In this document: piece after piece, positions 32,537 through 41,350 of the stretch | How the letters are laid out: every line of letters begins with the position of its first letter | Position numbering within the stretch: position 1 is the first letter of the stretch | Source of the DNA: Deinococcus cellulosilyticus NBRC 106333 = KACC 11606 | GTDB lineage: Bacteria; Deinococcota; Deinococci; Deinococcales; Deinococcaceae | Length of the DNA stretch: 64,000 bases | Direction of reading: 5' to 3' | Assembly: GCF_007990775.1 (NCBI RefSeq) | Contig: NZ_BJXB01000027.1 | Location: 1 to 64,000, forward strand | The notes under the pieces: generated by a model | What the model was told of the DNA's origin: nothing | Seen by the model: the letters and a program-made list of their open reading frames with translations, nothing else | The model's database searches: none | Made by a program: the position numbers and the translations under genes

Positions 32537-33124
32537 TCAGGGCTGCTGGATTTCAGGTTCCAGCACCTCCAGAATGGCTTCTGGCGTGGTGAAGACAAAA
32601 GCCTTCCAGCCTGCTTCCTTTGCGGCCTCCACGTTCTTCACCTGATCGTCCCAGAAGTAGATGTCTCCCTCTCCCAGTTTCTCCCCGACTTTCTGGAAGT
32701 ATTCCGGGTCGGGTTTTTTCGCACCCAGATGTGCCGAGGCAAAGATGCCATCAAAATGGTCCTGCAGCCGCTCCCAGAGGTAACCTGCCCGGTGAATTTC
32801 CTGGTTGGTCGCCAGATGGATGGGATAACCCTGCTCTTTCAGCCGGTCCACCACGGCAAGCACTTCGTGGTTGGGAACAAAATCCACCTCGAACCATTCG
32901 GCAAGAAAGTCATCCACGGTGCCGGGATACCCCCACATCGGCAACTCAGGCGCGAGGGCATCCCGGATGTTCACCTCGCCTTTCAGGCACTGGTGAAAAA
33001 TGCCCATGAAGAAGCGGTTGAGGACCTCCTCGGACAGACCGTATTTTTCAGCAACCTGAATGGAAAAGAGCTGGTGTGGGGGCTTCAATATCACGCCATC
33101 AATGTCAAAAAGCAAAACCGTCAT
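32537..33124 (-). CDS. HAD-superfamily hydrolase (subfamily IA)
   Basis: This encodes 195 residues. Motif I is LLFDIDGVI with the nucleophile aspartate, motif II is the T in LATNQE, motif III the lysine in GAKKPDPEYF and motif IV the DD in YFWDDQVKNVEAAKEAGW. A helical cap lies between motifs I and II, as in the epoxide-hydrolase-like/phosphatase group. It likely dephosphorylates a small metabolite. A TATCCT box (rc of 33132-33137) is 7 nt before the ATG, so the mRNA is probably leaderless. It converges with the kinase gene, with only 3 nt between the stop codons. Confidence 0.88.
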   Translation of the reverse strand: MTVLLFDIDGVILKPPHQLFSIQVAEKYGLSEEVLNRFFMGIFHQCLKGEVNIRDALAPELPMWGYPGTVDDFLAEWFEVDFVPNHEVLAVVDRLKEQGYPIHLATNQEIHRAGYLWERLQDHFDGIFASAHLGAKKPDPEYFQKVGEKLGEGDIYFWDDQVKNVEAAKEAGWKAFVFTTPEAILEVLEPEIQQP

Positions 33125-33184
33125 GCTTTTCAGGATAACCAGTGTGCATGGGCAACACCGTTGGATGTGTTCAGATCAGGGGAA

Positions 33185-33310
33185 AGCTGAGGGCTGAGAG
33201 CCGAGGGCAAAAAGCAGAAGGCAACAAACTGCATGTGCTGCGATTGGACCAGAGAGTCAAAAGCCCGGTTGATCTTTTGCTGACTGCTGATGGCTGACTG
33301 CTGATGGCTG
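33185..33310 (-). repeat. Mixed heptamer repeat block between the P450 and HAD genes
   Basis: 33185-33226 carries GCTGAGG / GCCGAGG / GCAGAAG units. 33279-33310 carries GCTGACT / GCTGATG units. Both repeat families meet in one spacer of about 220 bases that has no gene. Confidence 0.7.
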
Positions 33311-33342
33311 TTGTCCAGCGCCGTTTCATTTTCAGGTCTGGT

Positions 33343-34542
33343 TTACCGTTTCATCCTGACCCGCAGTTCAGTGAGGCCCCGCAGGGTGAAATTGGGGCGG
33401 TAGGTGAGGTGCTGCTGTTGCAACTCAAAACGGCTGAACCGCTCAAGCAGTTTCTCAAAGACCACTTTTGCTTCCAGACGGGCCAGACTTGCCCCCAGGC
33501 AGTAATGGTGTCCTGCAGCAAGGGCGAGGTGTTTGCTGGCATCCCGGCGCAAATTCAGGGTGTGCGGGTCATGAAAGACCCTGGGGTCGCGGTTGGCAGC
33601 GGCCAGCATCACCTGAATCTGGGTTCCTGCTGGGACGTTCTGGCCTGCGATCTCCATTTCACCCTTGAGCACCCTTGAGGTGGCCTGGACGGGGCTCACG
33701 AAACGCAGCAGTTCTTCCACTGCGCCGTCCATCAATTCAGGATGTGCCCGCAGGTCTGCAAGCTGTTCCGGATGGGTGATCAGTGCGTGCAGGCCACTGG
33801 CGATCAGGTTGGTGGTGGTTTCATGCCCGGCCACCAGCAGGAGCACGGCGTTGGAGAGCAGTTCCTCGCTGCTCAGTTTGTCTCCCTCAAGTTCTGCTCC
33901 GGCCAGGGCGGTCATCAGTCCAGGCTGGGGATTCTCCCGGAGGTCATCGGCGACCCGCCTGAAGTAGACGTTCATGTCCTGCACGTCCTGCATGATTCTG
34001 GGCATCATGATCTGGCTTTCCACACCCCCATCGAGCAGCACCGCGATGCTTTCCGACCACCGTTTGAACCGGGAGGCGTCTTCTGCATTGAGGCCCAGCA
34101 TCTTCACAATGACCGTGACCGGGAGGGGTCCGGCCAGATCCTGAAGCACCTCCATCCCGTCCTGGGCGGCAACCCCATCCAGAATGTCATCAAGGAGTTC
34201 CTCAATCAGGCCGCGCATTTCTGCAACGACCCTGGGGGTGAAGGCCTGACTGACCAGGCTGCGCAGGCGGGTGTGGTTCGGCGGGTCCCGGAACAGCATC
34301 ATGTGGTAGAGCGCATTCACCGGCATGAACTCGGGTTTCCTGAGGTCCTCTGCAGACAGGCTGAGCCGCTCCACACTGGCCCTCGGGTCCCTGAGGAGGG
34401 CGGCATTCTCCGGGTGTCCGGTGACAAAAACACTGTTCCAGTCTGGCATGTATATGGCCGGACTGTGGTTTCTCAGGTTGTCATAGAAGGGGTAGGGGTT
34501 CTGTATGCCTTCGGCGGTGAAGAGGTTCTGAATGTCTTGCAT
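33343..34542 (-). CDS. Cytochrome P450
   Basis: This encodes 399 residues, a typical soluble bacterial P450. The I-helix oxygen-activation motif is AGHETTTN, the K-helix ExxR is in EELLRFVSP and the heme-thiolate loop is AAGHHYCLGASLARLE with the axial cysteine. The first residue of the usual FxxG signature is replaced (LALAAG). It resembles the CYP107-like group of hydroxylases. No ferredoxin or reductase gene is adjacent, so redox partners must be encoded elsewhere. The start has AAGGAG. The substrate is unknown. Confidence 0.94.
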   Translation of the reverse strand: MQDIQNLFTAEGIQNPYPFYDNLRNHSPAIYMPDWNSVFVTGHPENAALLRDPRASVERLSLSAEDLRKPEFMPVNALYHMMLFRDPPNHTRLRSLVSQAFTPRVVAEMRGLIEELLDDILDGVAAQDGMEVLQDLAGPLPVTVIVKMLGLNAEDASRFKRWSESIAVLLDGGVESQIMMPRIMQDVQDMNVYFRRVADDLRENPQPGLMTALAGAELEGDKLSSEELLSNAVLLLVAGHETTTNLIASGLHALITHPEQLADLRAHPELMDGAVEELLRFVSPVQATSRVLKGEMEIAGQNVPAGTQIQVMLAAANRDPRVFHDPHTLNLRRDASKHLALAAGHHYCLGASLARLEAKVVFEKLLERFSRFELQQQHLTYRPNFTLRGLTELRVRMKR

Positions 34543-34738
34543 GGGGCTCCTTCCCTGAGGGTACGAGAATGCCTGTGCAGGGTTCCCGCCCGGTGTTTTT
34601 CAGTGTGCAGGTGTCCAGCTTGAAATTCGGGTTTGAAACTCAAGCAGCTGGGGACTGTTGTGTGGGCGAGGCAACATTCCAGGTAAGGAAATTTTAAGAG
34701 ACTCTGGTCACATAATAGGTGAACCCTACGGAGACCTC

Positions 34739-36772
34739 ATGGCTGCCCCCAGAACCCCTGCCCCATCCAGCCCGCGTGACATCGCCCAGCAGATGCTGCT
34801 GGTGCTGCAGGATGTGACTTCTGCCCGCACGGTGGAACTTCACCATCCGCAGTGGGGAGAACTGACGGTGGGAGAGCCCTCGAAGCATGCCCTCCCCACC
34901 CTGACCCTGCACACCCCCGATGGTCTGGGCCAGATCGTGCTGCAAGGCGAGCACCTGAAGCACATCGAGAAAGACGTGCACAGGGCGCAGAGTTATGTGG
35001 AGACCATCCTCAACCTCTCCCGTCTGATGGCCAGTGAGAGCGGCATTCAGGACCTGCTGAAACAGGCCCTGGAGGTTCTGCAGGAATCAATCCAGATGGA
35101 TCTGGTCTTTGTCCTGAAGATGAACCGTGAGGGGTATGGTGTGGATGAAGTGCTGTCTCTGGGCACAGCCAGCATCCCTGAAGACGTCCCCCAGCAGTTG
35201 TTCCTGGGGGGAAGCATTGCCTGGGAAGCCCTGCGCACCCAGCACCCGAAACACCATCCGGCCCTGCCTGCAGCTTCTGGACCTGTGGAGGTGATGGTGT
35301 TCCCGCTGCACCTGCGGGAAGGTGAAGGCCGCATCCTCGTGGTGGGCAGGCAGCAGGGCACCCCCTGGCTCCCCGAGGAAAGGACCCTGCTGGAATCCAT
35401 GGCCCTGGGCATTCGCATGGTGCACCAGCAAGGAGAATACGTGCGGCACCTCAGGGACGTGGCCCTGATCGATGCCCTGACCGGTCTGGCCAACCGTCGC
35501 GCCTTTGAGAGTGACCTCGAAGATGCCCTGCAGGATGCCCAGCACAGGGGCCTTTCGCTGGGGGTGATGGTGCTGGACCTGGACGGACTCAAGAAAGTCA
35601 ACGACCAGCAAGGCCATGAGAGAGGGGATGCCCTGCTGCGCACCTTCGGGGAGGCCCTCAAGCAGCACCTCAGGCAATCGGACCCCGCCTACCGTCTGGG
35701 CGGAGATGAATTTGCAGTGATCCTCAAGAACCTGCAGCCCGGTCAGCTGTCCATTCTGGAAACCCGACTGGCCTCCATCAGGAGCACCGTGCGTCAGAAG
35801 GGGTTCGCCGAAGCAGACGCCAGTGCAGGGGTTGCTTTCCTGGGCCGGGATGGAGAGACCCCTGGTGAACTCTGCCGGGTGGCCGATGAGCGCATGTACG
35901 CCCAGAAAGCCGTGCACAAAAACCACCAGCAGGCCAGCCTGCTTGGATCGGTCAGCCCCAGGGCCGCGTGGCAGACCCTGCGTTCCACGCTGGAACTGCT
36001 CTCCCACGACCAGGAGGCCGGTCCAAAATTCTGGCGCACCCTGCTGCAGGCCGCCATTCAAACCATCCCCAGCGTTGAAGCAGGGTCCATGGACGTCTGT
36101 CATGAAGGTTATTACGTGGTTGCGGCACAGGTCGGTTACGAGGACGAAATCCTGGGCATCCAGCTCAGCGAGGACAGCCAGTTGAAATGGTACGGCAAGG
36201 GCAGAGACAACTACCTGAAAGGCGTGCCCCGCCTGCTGTACGGTCTGGAGATTGCCCGTCATTCCAGTGCCACCATCGAACACGACAAGTACGAGGTGTT
36301 TGATGACGCGGGATCGCTGGCGCAGGTCAAGAGCACCATTTTGCTTCCCATCGTGGTGGACGGACACCCCATTGCCCACATGAACCTCGACAACCACACC
36401 GTGGAACAGGCCTTCAGCCAGGAGGCCATCGAGATAGCCATGGACTTTGCTGCGCAGGTTGCTGCCCTTCTGCTGGCCCAGCAACGCCGGGAGATCATCG
36501 CTGAACGGGAGCACCACATGAAACTCCTTCAGGACTTCACCCGCGAGGTGCTGCACCTGCAGTCGGAAGCGGAACGCCTGGAGTCTTTGCGTGCCCTGGC
36601 CATGCAGCTTCTCAACACCCATCAGGTGACGCTCGATGAAAACCCGCAGGGCAAGTTCAGCCTGCGCCTGCCACACGGTTACCTGAATGCTGTTCCTGAA
36701 AAAGGAGATGCCCTCTCCAGATCCGGGAGAGAGCACCTCGGGATTGCTGCCCTGCTGCTCGGCGCAGATTAA
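34739..36772 (+). CDS. GAF-GGDEF-GAF diguanylate cyclase
   Basis: This encodes 677 residues from an ATG preceded by ACGGAG; the frame extends to 34658 without a site. Residues about 85-230 form a GAF-like domain, 235-400 the GGDEF domain (LIDALTGLANRRAFE, LDLDGLKKVNDQQGHERGDALL, RLGGDEF at 319-325) and 425-590 a second GAF-like domain with sequence unlike the first. An RQSD motif five residues before GGDEF matches the RxxD product-inhibition site, unlike the enzyme at 11126. It has no membrane segments. It converges with the peptidase gene, leaving 3 nt between stops. Confidence 0.9.
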   Translation: MAAPRTPAPSSPRDIAQQMLLVLQDVTSARTVELHHPQWGELTVGEPSKHALPTLTLHTPDGLGQIVLQGEHLKHIEKDVHRAQSYVETILNLSRLMASESGIQDLLKQALEVLQESIQMDLVFVLKMNREGYGVDEVLSLGTASIPEDVPQQLFLGGSIAWEALRTQHPKHHPALPAASGPVEVMVFPLHLREGEGRILVVGRQQGTPWLPEERTLLESMALGIRMVHQQGEYVRHLRDVALIDALTGLANRRAFESDLEDALQDAQHRGLSLGVMVLDLDGLKKVNDQQGHERGDALLRTFGEALKQHLRQSDPAYRLGGDEFAVILKNLQPGQLSILETRLASIRSTVRQKGFAEADASAGVAFLGRDGETPGELCRVADERMYAQKAVHKNHQQASLLGSVSPRAAWQTLRSTLELLSHDQEAGPKFWRTLLQAAIQTIPSVEAGSMDVCHEGYYVVAAQVGYEDEILGIQLSEDSQLKWYGKGRDNYLKGVPRLLYGLEIARHSSATIEHDKYEVFDDAGSLAQVKSTILLPIVVDGHPIAHMNLDNHTVEQAFSQEAIEIAMDFAAQVAALLLAQQRREIIAEREHHMKLLQDFTREVLHLQSEAERLESLRALAMQLLNTHQVTLDENPQGKFSLRLPHGYLNAVPEKGDALSRSGREHLGIAALLLGAD

Positions 36773-36775
36773 GTT

Positions 36776-37813
36776 TTACTCTTCCAGAACGTAACCCAGA
36801 ATCAGCTTGCCTGTGTCTTGCAGGGCGTCCAGATGGGTGCGCTCGTAAGCGTGGCTGGCATCCACTCCAGGACCGATCAGGGCTGCGGGATAATTGCCTC
36901 CGGCACGCCATGCTGCGCTGGCATCCGAGCCGTAATAAGGGTAGATGTCGATTTTCAGTTCGATTCCAGCCCGTCTGGCCGCTTCCCGCAGGCGGTTGCC
37001 AAGCGCATGGTCATAAGGCCCGGAGGAATCCTTGACGCAAAGGGTGCAGTGGTGCTCACTGGAGGCCTGTCCCTTCCCAATGGCGGCCATGTCCACAGCA
37101 ATCAGTTCCTCGGTGTCGTGGGGGATGCCCACCGAAGCCCCGTGCCCGACCTCCTCATAGTTGCTGATGAAGAAGTGAACGGTGTGCTTCAGGGGCAGTT
37201 GCTGCTCCAGAACCGCCTTGGTGACCCCCAGAAAGATCGCCACAGCGGCCTTGTTGTCCAGGTGGCGGCTTTTCAGGTACCCCGCATCCGTCAGTTCAGC
37301 ACGGGGGTCCCAGGAAACAAAATCTCCAACCTGAATGCCCAGGGCAAGGGTTTCTTCTGCGCTGCTGGTGCGGGCATCAATGCGCACCTCGATGGTCTCC
37401 TCGGTGCGCTTCAGGTCCCGCAGTTCTGAACCCCACACGTGGGTGCTCTGTTTGGTGTTCACCACGGTGCCCGTGAGGGTCTGACCATCGTTCAGGTGGA
37501 TGGTGCAGTATTCCCCTTCCACAGTGGCCCAGTCGTACCCGCCCAGAGCGGTGAGCTTCAGGCGGCCATTGTCCTTGATCTCTTTGACCATGGCCCCGAG
37601 GGTGTCGATGTGGGCACTGAAAGCCACGGTTTTGCCTTCTTCACTGCCCTTGAGGGTCCAGTACAGTGCCCCTTTGGGGGTGCATTCCGGACTCACTCCG
37701 AGGTCATGCAGCATGCGGGACAGCACCTCCATGCCTGCAGCCGTCATGCCGGTGGGAGAGGGGGTGCGCAGCAGGGTCAGCAGCTGTTCTGCAACATAGT
37801 GGTGGTTGATCAT
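36776..37813 (-). CDS. M42-family metallopeptidase
   Basis: This encodes 345 residues. Metal ligands and catalytic residues are visible in VAFSAHIDTLGAMVK, SRHLDNKAAVAIFLG, FFISNYEEVGHGAS and IAVDMAAIGKG, with the late histidine in GVDASHAYERTHLDAL. M42 enzymes are cytoplasmic, multimeric dinuclear-metal aminopeptidases (FrvX/TET-like), and some members are annotated as endoglucanases by error. A TATGCT box (rc of 37821-37826) lies 7 nt before this ATG, so the transcript is probably leaderless and the four upstream codons of the longer frame are not used. Confidence 0.9.
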   Translation of the reverse strand: MINHHYVAEQLLTLLRTPSPTGMTAAGMEVLSRMLHDLGVSPECTPKGALYWTLKGSEEGKTVAFSAHIDTLGAMVKEIKDNGRLKLTALGGYDWATVEGEYCTIHLNDGQTLTGTVVNTKQSTHVWGSELRDLKRTEETIEVRIDARTSSAEETLALGIQVGDFVSWDPRAELTDAGYLKSRHLDNKAAVAIFLGVTKAVLEQQLPLKHTVHFFISNYEEVGHGASVGIPHDTEELIAVDMAAIGKGQASSEHHCTLCVKDSSGPYDHALGNRLREAARRAGIELKIDIYPYYGSDASAAWRAGGNYPAALIGPGVDASHAYERTHLDALQDTGKLILGYVLEE

Positions 37814-37827
37814 GGCACACAGCATAA

Positions 37828-38008
37828 GCGATCAGCGGTCGGCCGTCAGCAGTCAGCAGATGGATGAAGCAACGCCTCTGTTGAAAGTCGGAATCTGCGG
37901 ACCTCTTTGCTGCAGCTCCACCCGGAGGGTTCTGGAGAAGCTTCAGCTCCTGTCTGTTTTTTGCTGACGGTTGATCGCTGAGGGCTGATCGCTGAGGGCT
38001 GACGGCTC
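37828..38008. repeat. Two heptamer repeat blocks flanking the peptidase/LEA spacer
   Basis: Blocks at 37828-37860 (ATCAGCGGTCGGCCGTCAGC type) and 37962-38008 (GCTGACG / GCTGAGG type) face each other as inverted repeats. The second block overlaps the stop codon of the LEA-like gene (TCA at 38007-38009, minus strand). About 100 bases between the blocks hold no gene. Confidence 0.72.
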
Positions 38009-38495
38009 AATTCACGTTTCCCTGCGCCACCACCATGTTCGAGAAGGTCACGGTGCCCAGCAGACCTGCATCCACCTGCACGTTGGTTTTCACCAGGTAA
38101 TCCACCCGGCGTCCCTGGGCAATGTCTGCGATCTTGCTGGCAAGGTTGAGGCCCACCGGAAGGGTGAATTCGGTGGTGACCACATCGCTGCCGTTGGGCT
38201 GAAGGCTCAAATTGGGAATCACCGCCTGCCCGAAGTTCTGTCCATCAAGCAACAGGTCCCCCTGAATGCGGCGAATCTGCAGGCCGAAAGCATTGGGGTT
38301 GGTCACCCGTACATCCATGCGGAAAGTGGCCTCTCCTTCAAAAGGATTCAGAAGGTTGGGGATGGTGTATCGGGTCATCTGAAAGCTTTGCACCTGAAAC
38401 TCTGGTGGCTGGACGGTGGTTTTCACCACGGCACAACCCGAGGTGAGGGCAGCAAAAAAGGTCAGCAGCAGTGGATTTTTCAGAACCTTGATCAT
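38007..38495 (-). CDS. LEA type 2 / WHy-domain lipoprotein
   Basis: This encodes 162 residues. A short signal peptide ends in a lipobox-like LTSGC (C21), so it is probably lipid-anchored. The rest is a LEA14/WHy beta-sandwich: QVQSFQMTRYTIPNLLNPFE, VRVTNPNAFGLQIRRIQGDLLLDG and the alternating segment DVVTTEFTLPVGLNLASKI. The NPN motif is family-typical. Such proteins are linked to desiccation tolerance. The start at 38495 is supported by a TACACT box 6 nt upstream (leaderless). The longer frame to 38795 translates intergenic and small-gene sequence. Confidence 0.85.
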   Translation of the reverse strand: MIKVLKNPLLLTFFAALTSGCAVVKTTVQPPEFQVQSFQMTRYTIPNLLNPFEGEATFRMDVRVTNPNAFGLQIRRIQGDLLLDGQNFGQAVIPNLSLQPNGSDVVTTEFTLPVGLNLASKIADIAQGRRVDYLVKTNVQVDAGLLGTVTFSNMVVAQGNVN

Positions 38496-38579
38496 GGCCC
38501 CAGTGTAACTTGTGTGCCCCCACACAAATGAAAGCCAGCTTAAGGAAACCTTGGGAGGCTTTTCCACGTATCTATAAGC

Positions 38580-38717
38580 ATGTTCGTGATCGTGTCCATC
38601 CTGGTGGTCCTGCTGGCAGTGCTCGCAGGCCAGCAAGTGCAAAAGAACCTCCGTCCCATTCCTGTGCGGACCCGTGAGCAGGAAGCACGGGAACGTCGGA
38701 ACCAGTTCCGCCGATAA
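38580..38717 (+). CDS. 45-residue single-helix membrane protein
   Basis: This short frame encodes MFVIVSILVVLLAVLAGQQV followed by a basic tail (QKNLRPIPVRTREQEARERR and NQFRR). It has one N-terminal transmembrane helix and a cytoplasmic or periplasmic charged segment of about 25 residues. It lies between the divergent LEA-like gene and a terminator that follows its stop by 26 nt, which supports real expression. The upstream sequence ACGTATCT then 6 nt before ATG resembles that in front of the small membrane gene at 54627. No family is known to me. Confidence 0.55.
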   Translation: MFVIVSILVVLLAVLAGQQVQKNLRPIPVRTREQEARERRNQFRR

Positions 38718-38743
38718 GCCTTTCCAAAACCCAGAACAAACCC

Positions 38744-38770
38744 AAACCCCTGGAATTCCAGGGGTTTTTG
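38744..38770 (+). terminator. Bidirectional terminator
   Basis: AAACCCCTGGAA and TTCCAGGGGTTT are directly adjacent (24-bp palindrome) and followed by TTG. It ends the 45-residue gene and can serve the convergent amidohydrolase gene. Confidence 0.8.
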
Positions 38771-38858
38771 CTGACTGTTTCTTGTGGGCGAGCACTGCAA
38801 CTTTTGTCTGGCGTTGTTCGCTGTGAACCGTCTGCTGTGAACGGACCCCTTCCCGGGA

Positions 38859-40370
38859 TCAGCGAGGAAAAGTCAGGGCTTCGCGCTTCCCTCCAAGGGT
38901 GTCCCACAGGGTGAAATCTGCCCGTGCCCCTTCCCGGATGATGCCATAATCTTCCCAGCCCACCGCGAGAGCCGGACCCCGGGTGTGCGCCCACAGGGTT
39001 TCTTCGGCAGTGAGGCACTCCTGAGGGCTGAACGGTGCTCCATCAAGGCCCAGACGTTTCGTTGCGGCTTCAAAGCTGAGCCTGGGATCAGGGCTTGCCA
39101 CCGGGCCATCCGAACCGAAAGCGAGCAGGGCTCCCGCTTGCTTCAGGCTCCTGACGGCATAGGTGCCGTCCTCCAGATGGGGCACCAGTTCCCGGACCAG
39201 TCTGGCGTCTCCGATCAGGTGCACGGGTTGCATGGAGGCCGTCACCTGCAGTTCTCCAAAGCGCACAATGTCCTGTGGGCTCAGGTGCTGGGCGTGTTCC
39301 AGCCTGAGGTGCAGGCCCTTCTGGTCTGCCAGGGGTTTCAATTCTTCATAAAGGTCCAGCAGCACCCGGTTCGCCTGGTCTCCGATGGCATGCACGGTGG
39401 GAATGAATCCATGCTGCAGGGCTTTTTCTGCCCTCTCACGGATCAGTTCAGGCTGGTCCAGAATCATCGGGGTGGCCTGCGGATTCTGGTATCCCGGAGC
39501 GAGCATCCAGGCGGTCTGGCTTCCCAGAGCACCATCCAGGAAGAATTTCACCCCTCCGAGTTTCACCCGGTCCCCATGCCCACCATACAGACCAAGCCCA
39601 ATGGCATGCTCCAGTTCGGTGTGAGGAATGCAGGCCCACACGCGCAGGGGCAACTCCCCCTGCTGTTCCAGATGCATCAGGGCCCGCAGGTGGTCTGCTG
39701 GCTCGTAGGCCATGGTGTGCACGGCGGTGTAACCGAAATCCCGCATGGTTTTCACCGCAAGGCGGGCTGCCTTCAGGGTCTCTTCCCAGGTGGGTGCAGG
39801 GATGCTCGCCTGCACCCGTTCACTCGCCGACTCCAGCAGGTACCCCGTCAGCAAACCATTGACCCGCACCAGTTCGCCCCCTTCAGGATCAGGGGTGCTG
39901 TCGGTCAGTCCAGCGGTTTTCAGGGCAAGAGAATTGGCCCACGCGCTGTGCAGGTCCCGGGAATACAGCAGCACCGGACGGTCCGGGATCACCTCATCCA
40001 GCAGGCCCCGCGCCGGGTAATCACTGAGCCCGAGTTCGGTGATGGTGTACCCTCCACCCACAATCCAGCCTTCCGGATGCTGAAGGGCGTACTCCCGCAG
40101 CCTCTGCTGCACCTCAGCAACCGAACTGCAGCCCTCCAGATTCACCTGTGAGAGCCTGAAGCCATAATTCACCAGATGGATGTGGGCATCGGTCAGGCCC
40201 GGGGTGAGGATGCGGTCCCCGAAATCCAGCACTTCCGCCTGGGGGGCAATGCCTCGCAGGTCCTCCACACTCCCAACGGCCCGGATGCGCTCTCCAGACA
40301 CCAGAACGGCTTCAGCGCGAGGGAGATCGGGATGCAGGGTCAGCACGTCAGCTTTGAGAAGGTACTCCAT
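38859..40370 (-). CDS. YtcJ-like amidohydrolase
   Basis: This encodes 503 residues from the ATG at 40370. A TATGCT box 7 nt upstream indicates a leaderless start; the longer frame to 40619 crosses repeat sequence. The metal-dependent amidohydrolase fold (Amidohydro_3) is shown by LTPGLTDAHIHLVNYG, VKFFLDGALGSQTAWM, HAIGDQANRVLLDLYE, LRLEHAQHLSPQD and LAFGSDGPVASPDPRLSFEAA. A C-terminal beta domain closes with LAVGWEDYGIIREGARADFTLWD. It is a cytoplasmic hydrolase of amides or N-acyl compounds; the physiological substrate is unknown. Confidence 0.9.
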   Translation of the reverse strand: MEYLLKADVLTLHPDLPRAEAVLVSGERIRAVGSVEDLRGIAPQAEVLDFGDRILTPGLTDAHIHLVNYGFRLSQVNLEGCSSVAEVQQRLREYALQHPEGWIVGGGYTITELGLSDYPARGLLDEVIPDRPVLLYSRDLHSAWANSLALKTAGLTDSTPDPEGGELVRVNGLLTGYLLESASERVQASIPAPTWEETLKAARLAVKTMRDFGYTAVHTMAYEPADHLRALMHLEQQGELPLRVWACIPHTELEHAIGLGLYGGHGDRVKLGGVKFFLDGALGSQTAWMLAPGYQNPQATPMILDQPELIRERAEKALQHGFIPTVHAIGDQANRVLLDLYEELKPLADQKGLHLRLEHAQHLSPQDIVRFGELQVTASMQPVHLIGDARLVRELVPHLEDGTYAVRSLKQAGALLAFGSDGPVASPDPRLSFEAATKRLGLDGAPFSPQECLTAEETLWAHTRGPALAVGWEDYGIIREGARADFTLWDTLGGKREALTFPR

Positions 40371-40393
40371 GCTGGCAAGCATAACAATTTCAG

Positions 40394-40416
40394 GCAGAAA
40401 GCAGAAAGCAGAATGC
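40394..40416. repeat. Short GCAGAAA heptamer repeat
   Basis: Three units (GCAGAAA, GCAGAAA, GCAGAAT) lie just upstream of the amidohydrolase promoter. The remaining 110 bases to 40528 hold no gene. Confidence 0.6.
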
Positions 40417-40528
40417 ATTGAATCCGTAACCTGATGTGGGCGCTGCTTGCACAGTGCCCTTGTCTGAAGAAATTTCTCTTCTGACTTTTGCCGCCAAACA
40501 CTCATGAACGCTGGGCATACTGAAGGGC

Positions 40529-41350
40529 GTGAAAGTGACCCGACGCCAATTTTTTCAGCGCATGGGACTTGCTGCAGCCTCTGTGGTGGGACTTGGAGGA
40601 TACAGTTTTGCTGAAGCAAGACAATTCGAGGTGAATGAACACACCCTGCCTGTGAAGGGGCTGCAGTCTGCTGTGCGGGTGGCCCACCTCTCAGATTTGC
40701 ATTACAGTGCCCTGGTGTCCCTCACACAAATTGAAAGCTGGATCAAGGCCACCATGCAACGCAGGCCGGACCTGATTCTGATCACCGGGGATTTCATCTC
40801 AAATTCTGAAGATTATGCAGGCATTCATGATCTGGGGCGGGTGCTTTCCCAGTTGAGGGCCCCTCTGGGGGTGTATGGCGTGTGGGGAAACCATGATTAC
40901 TACTTGCCTCCCGAGCGCCTGATTGAATTTGAACAGGTGCTGCGTCAGGCCGGAATTCGCCTGCTCAACAATGCCGCAGTCCAGTTGCGTCCCGACCTGC
41001 AACTTGCTGGACTCGATGACCTGGTGGAAGGTCTCCCCAGCCTGGAAGCGGCCCTGCAGAACCTCAAGCAGGACATTGGGGTGCTCCTGATGAGTCACAA
41101 CCCGGATGTGCTGCCCCAGGTCCCTGAATGGGTCGACCTCACCCTCTGCGGCCACACCCACGGAGGCCAGGTCCGGCTTCCTCTGGTGGGAGCCATTCAC
41201 ATTCCCAGCCGTTTCGGTGAACGGTTTGCGCAGGGTGTTGTCCATGCCCCAGCACGGGGTTTTGTTTCCAGGGGACTCGGCGTCACCGGGGTGCCTTTTC
41301 GTTTTCTTTGCGATGCGGAACTGGTCATGCTAAATTTGCAACCAGTGTGA
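40529..41350 (+). CDS. Tat-exported metallophosphoesterase (YaeI-like)
   Basis: This encodes 273 residues from a GTG. The N-terminus KVTRRQFFQRMGLAAASVVG is a twin-arginine signal. The calcineurin-like fold has VAHLSDLHYS (DxH), LILITGDFISN (GD), VWGNHDYYLP (GNHD), LLMSHNPDVLP and the GHTHGGQ motif, complete for a dinuclear metal site. This matches the YaeI/YkuE group, which hydrolyses phosphoester or UDP-lipid A-like substrates outside the cytoplasm. A GNAT gene overlaps its stop codon. Confidence 0.92.
   Translation: MKVTRRQFFQRMGLAAASVVGLGGYSFAEARQFEVNEHTLPVKGLQSAVRVAHLSDLHYSALVSLTQIESWIKATMQRRPDLILITGDFISNSEDYAGIHDLGRVLSQLRAPLGVYGVWGNHDYYLPPERLIEFEQVLRQAGIRLLNNAAVQLRPDLQLAGLDDLVEGLPSLEAALQNLKQDIGVLLMSHNPDVLPQVPEWVDLTLCGHTHGGQVRLPLVGAIHIPSRFGERFAQGVVHAPARGFVSRGLGVTGVPFRFLCDAELVMLNLQPV

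Noticed and set aside
36776..37813. Endoglucanase annotation for the M42 protein
   Set aside because: The metal-binding residues are those of M42 aminopeptidases. The endoglucanase label on relatives is a historical misannotation.
38744..38767. 24-bp palindrome considered as an operator
   Set aside because: It follows stop codons of convergent genes and is followed by T residues, so a bidirectional terminator is the simpler reading.
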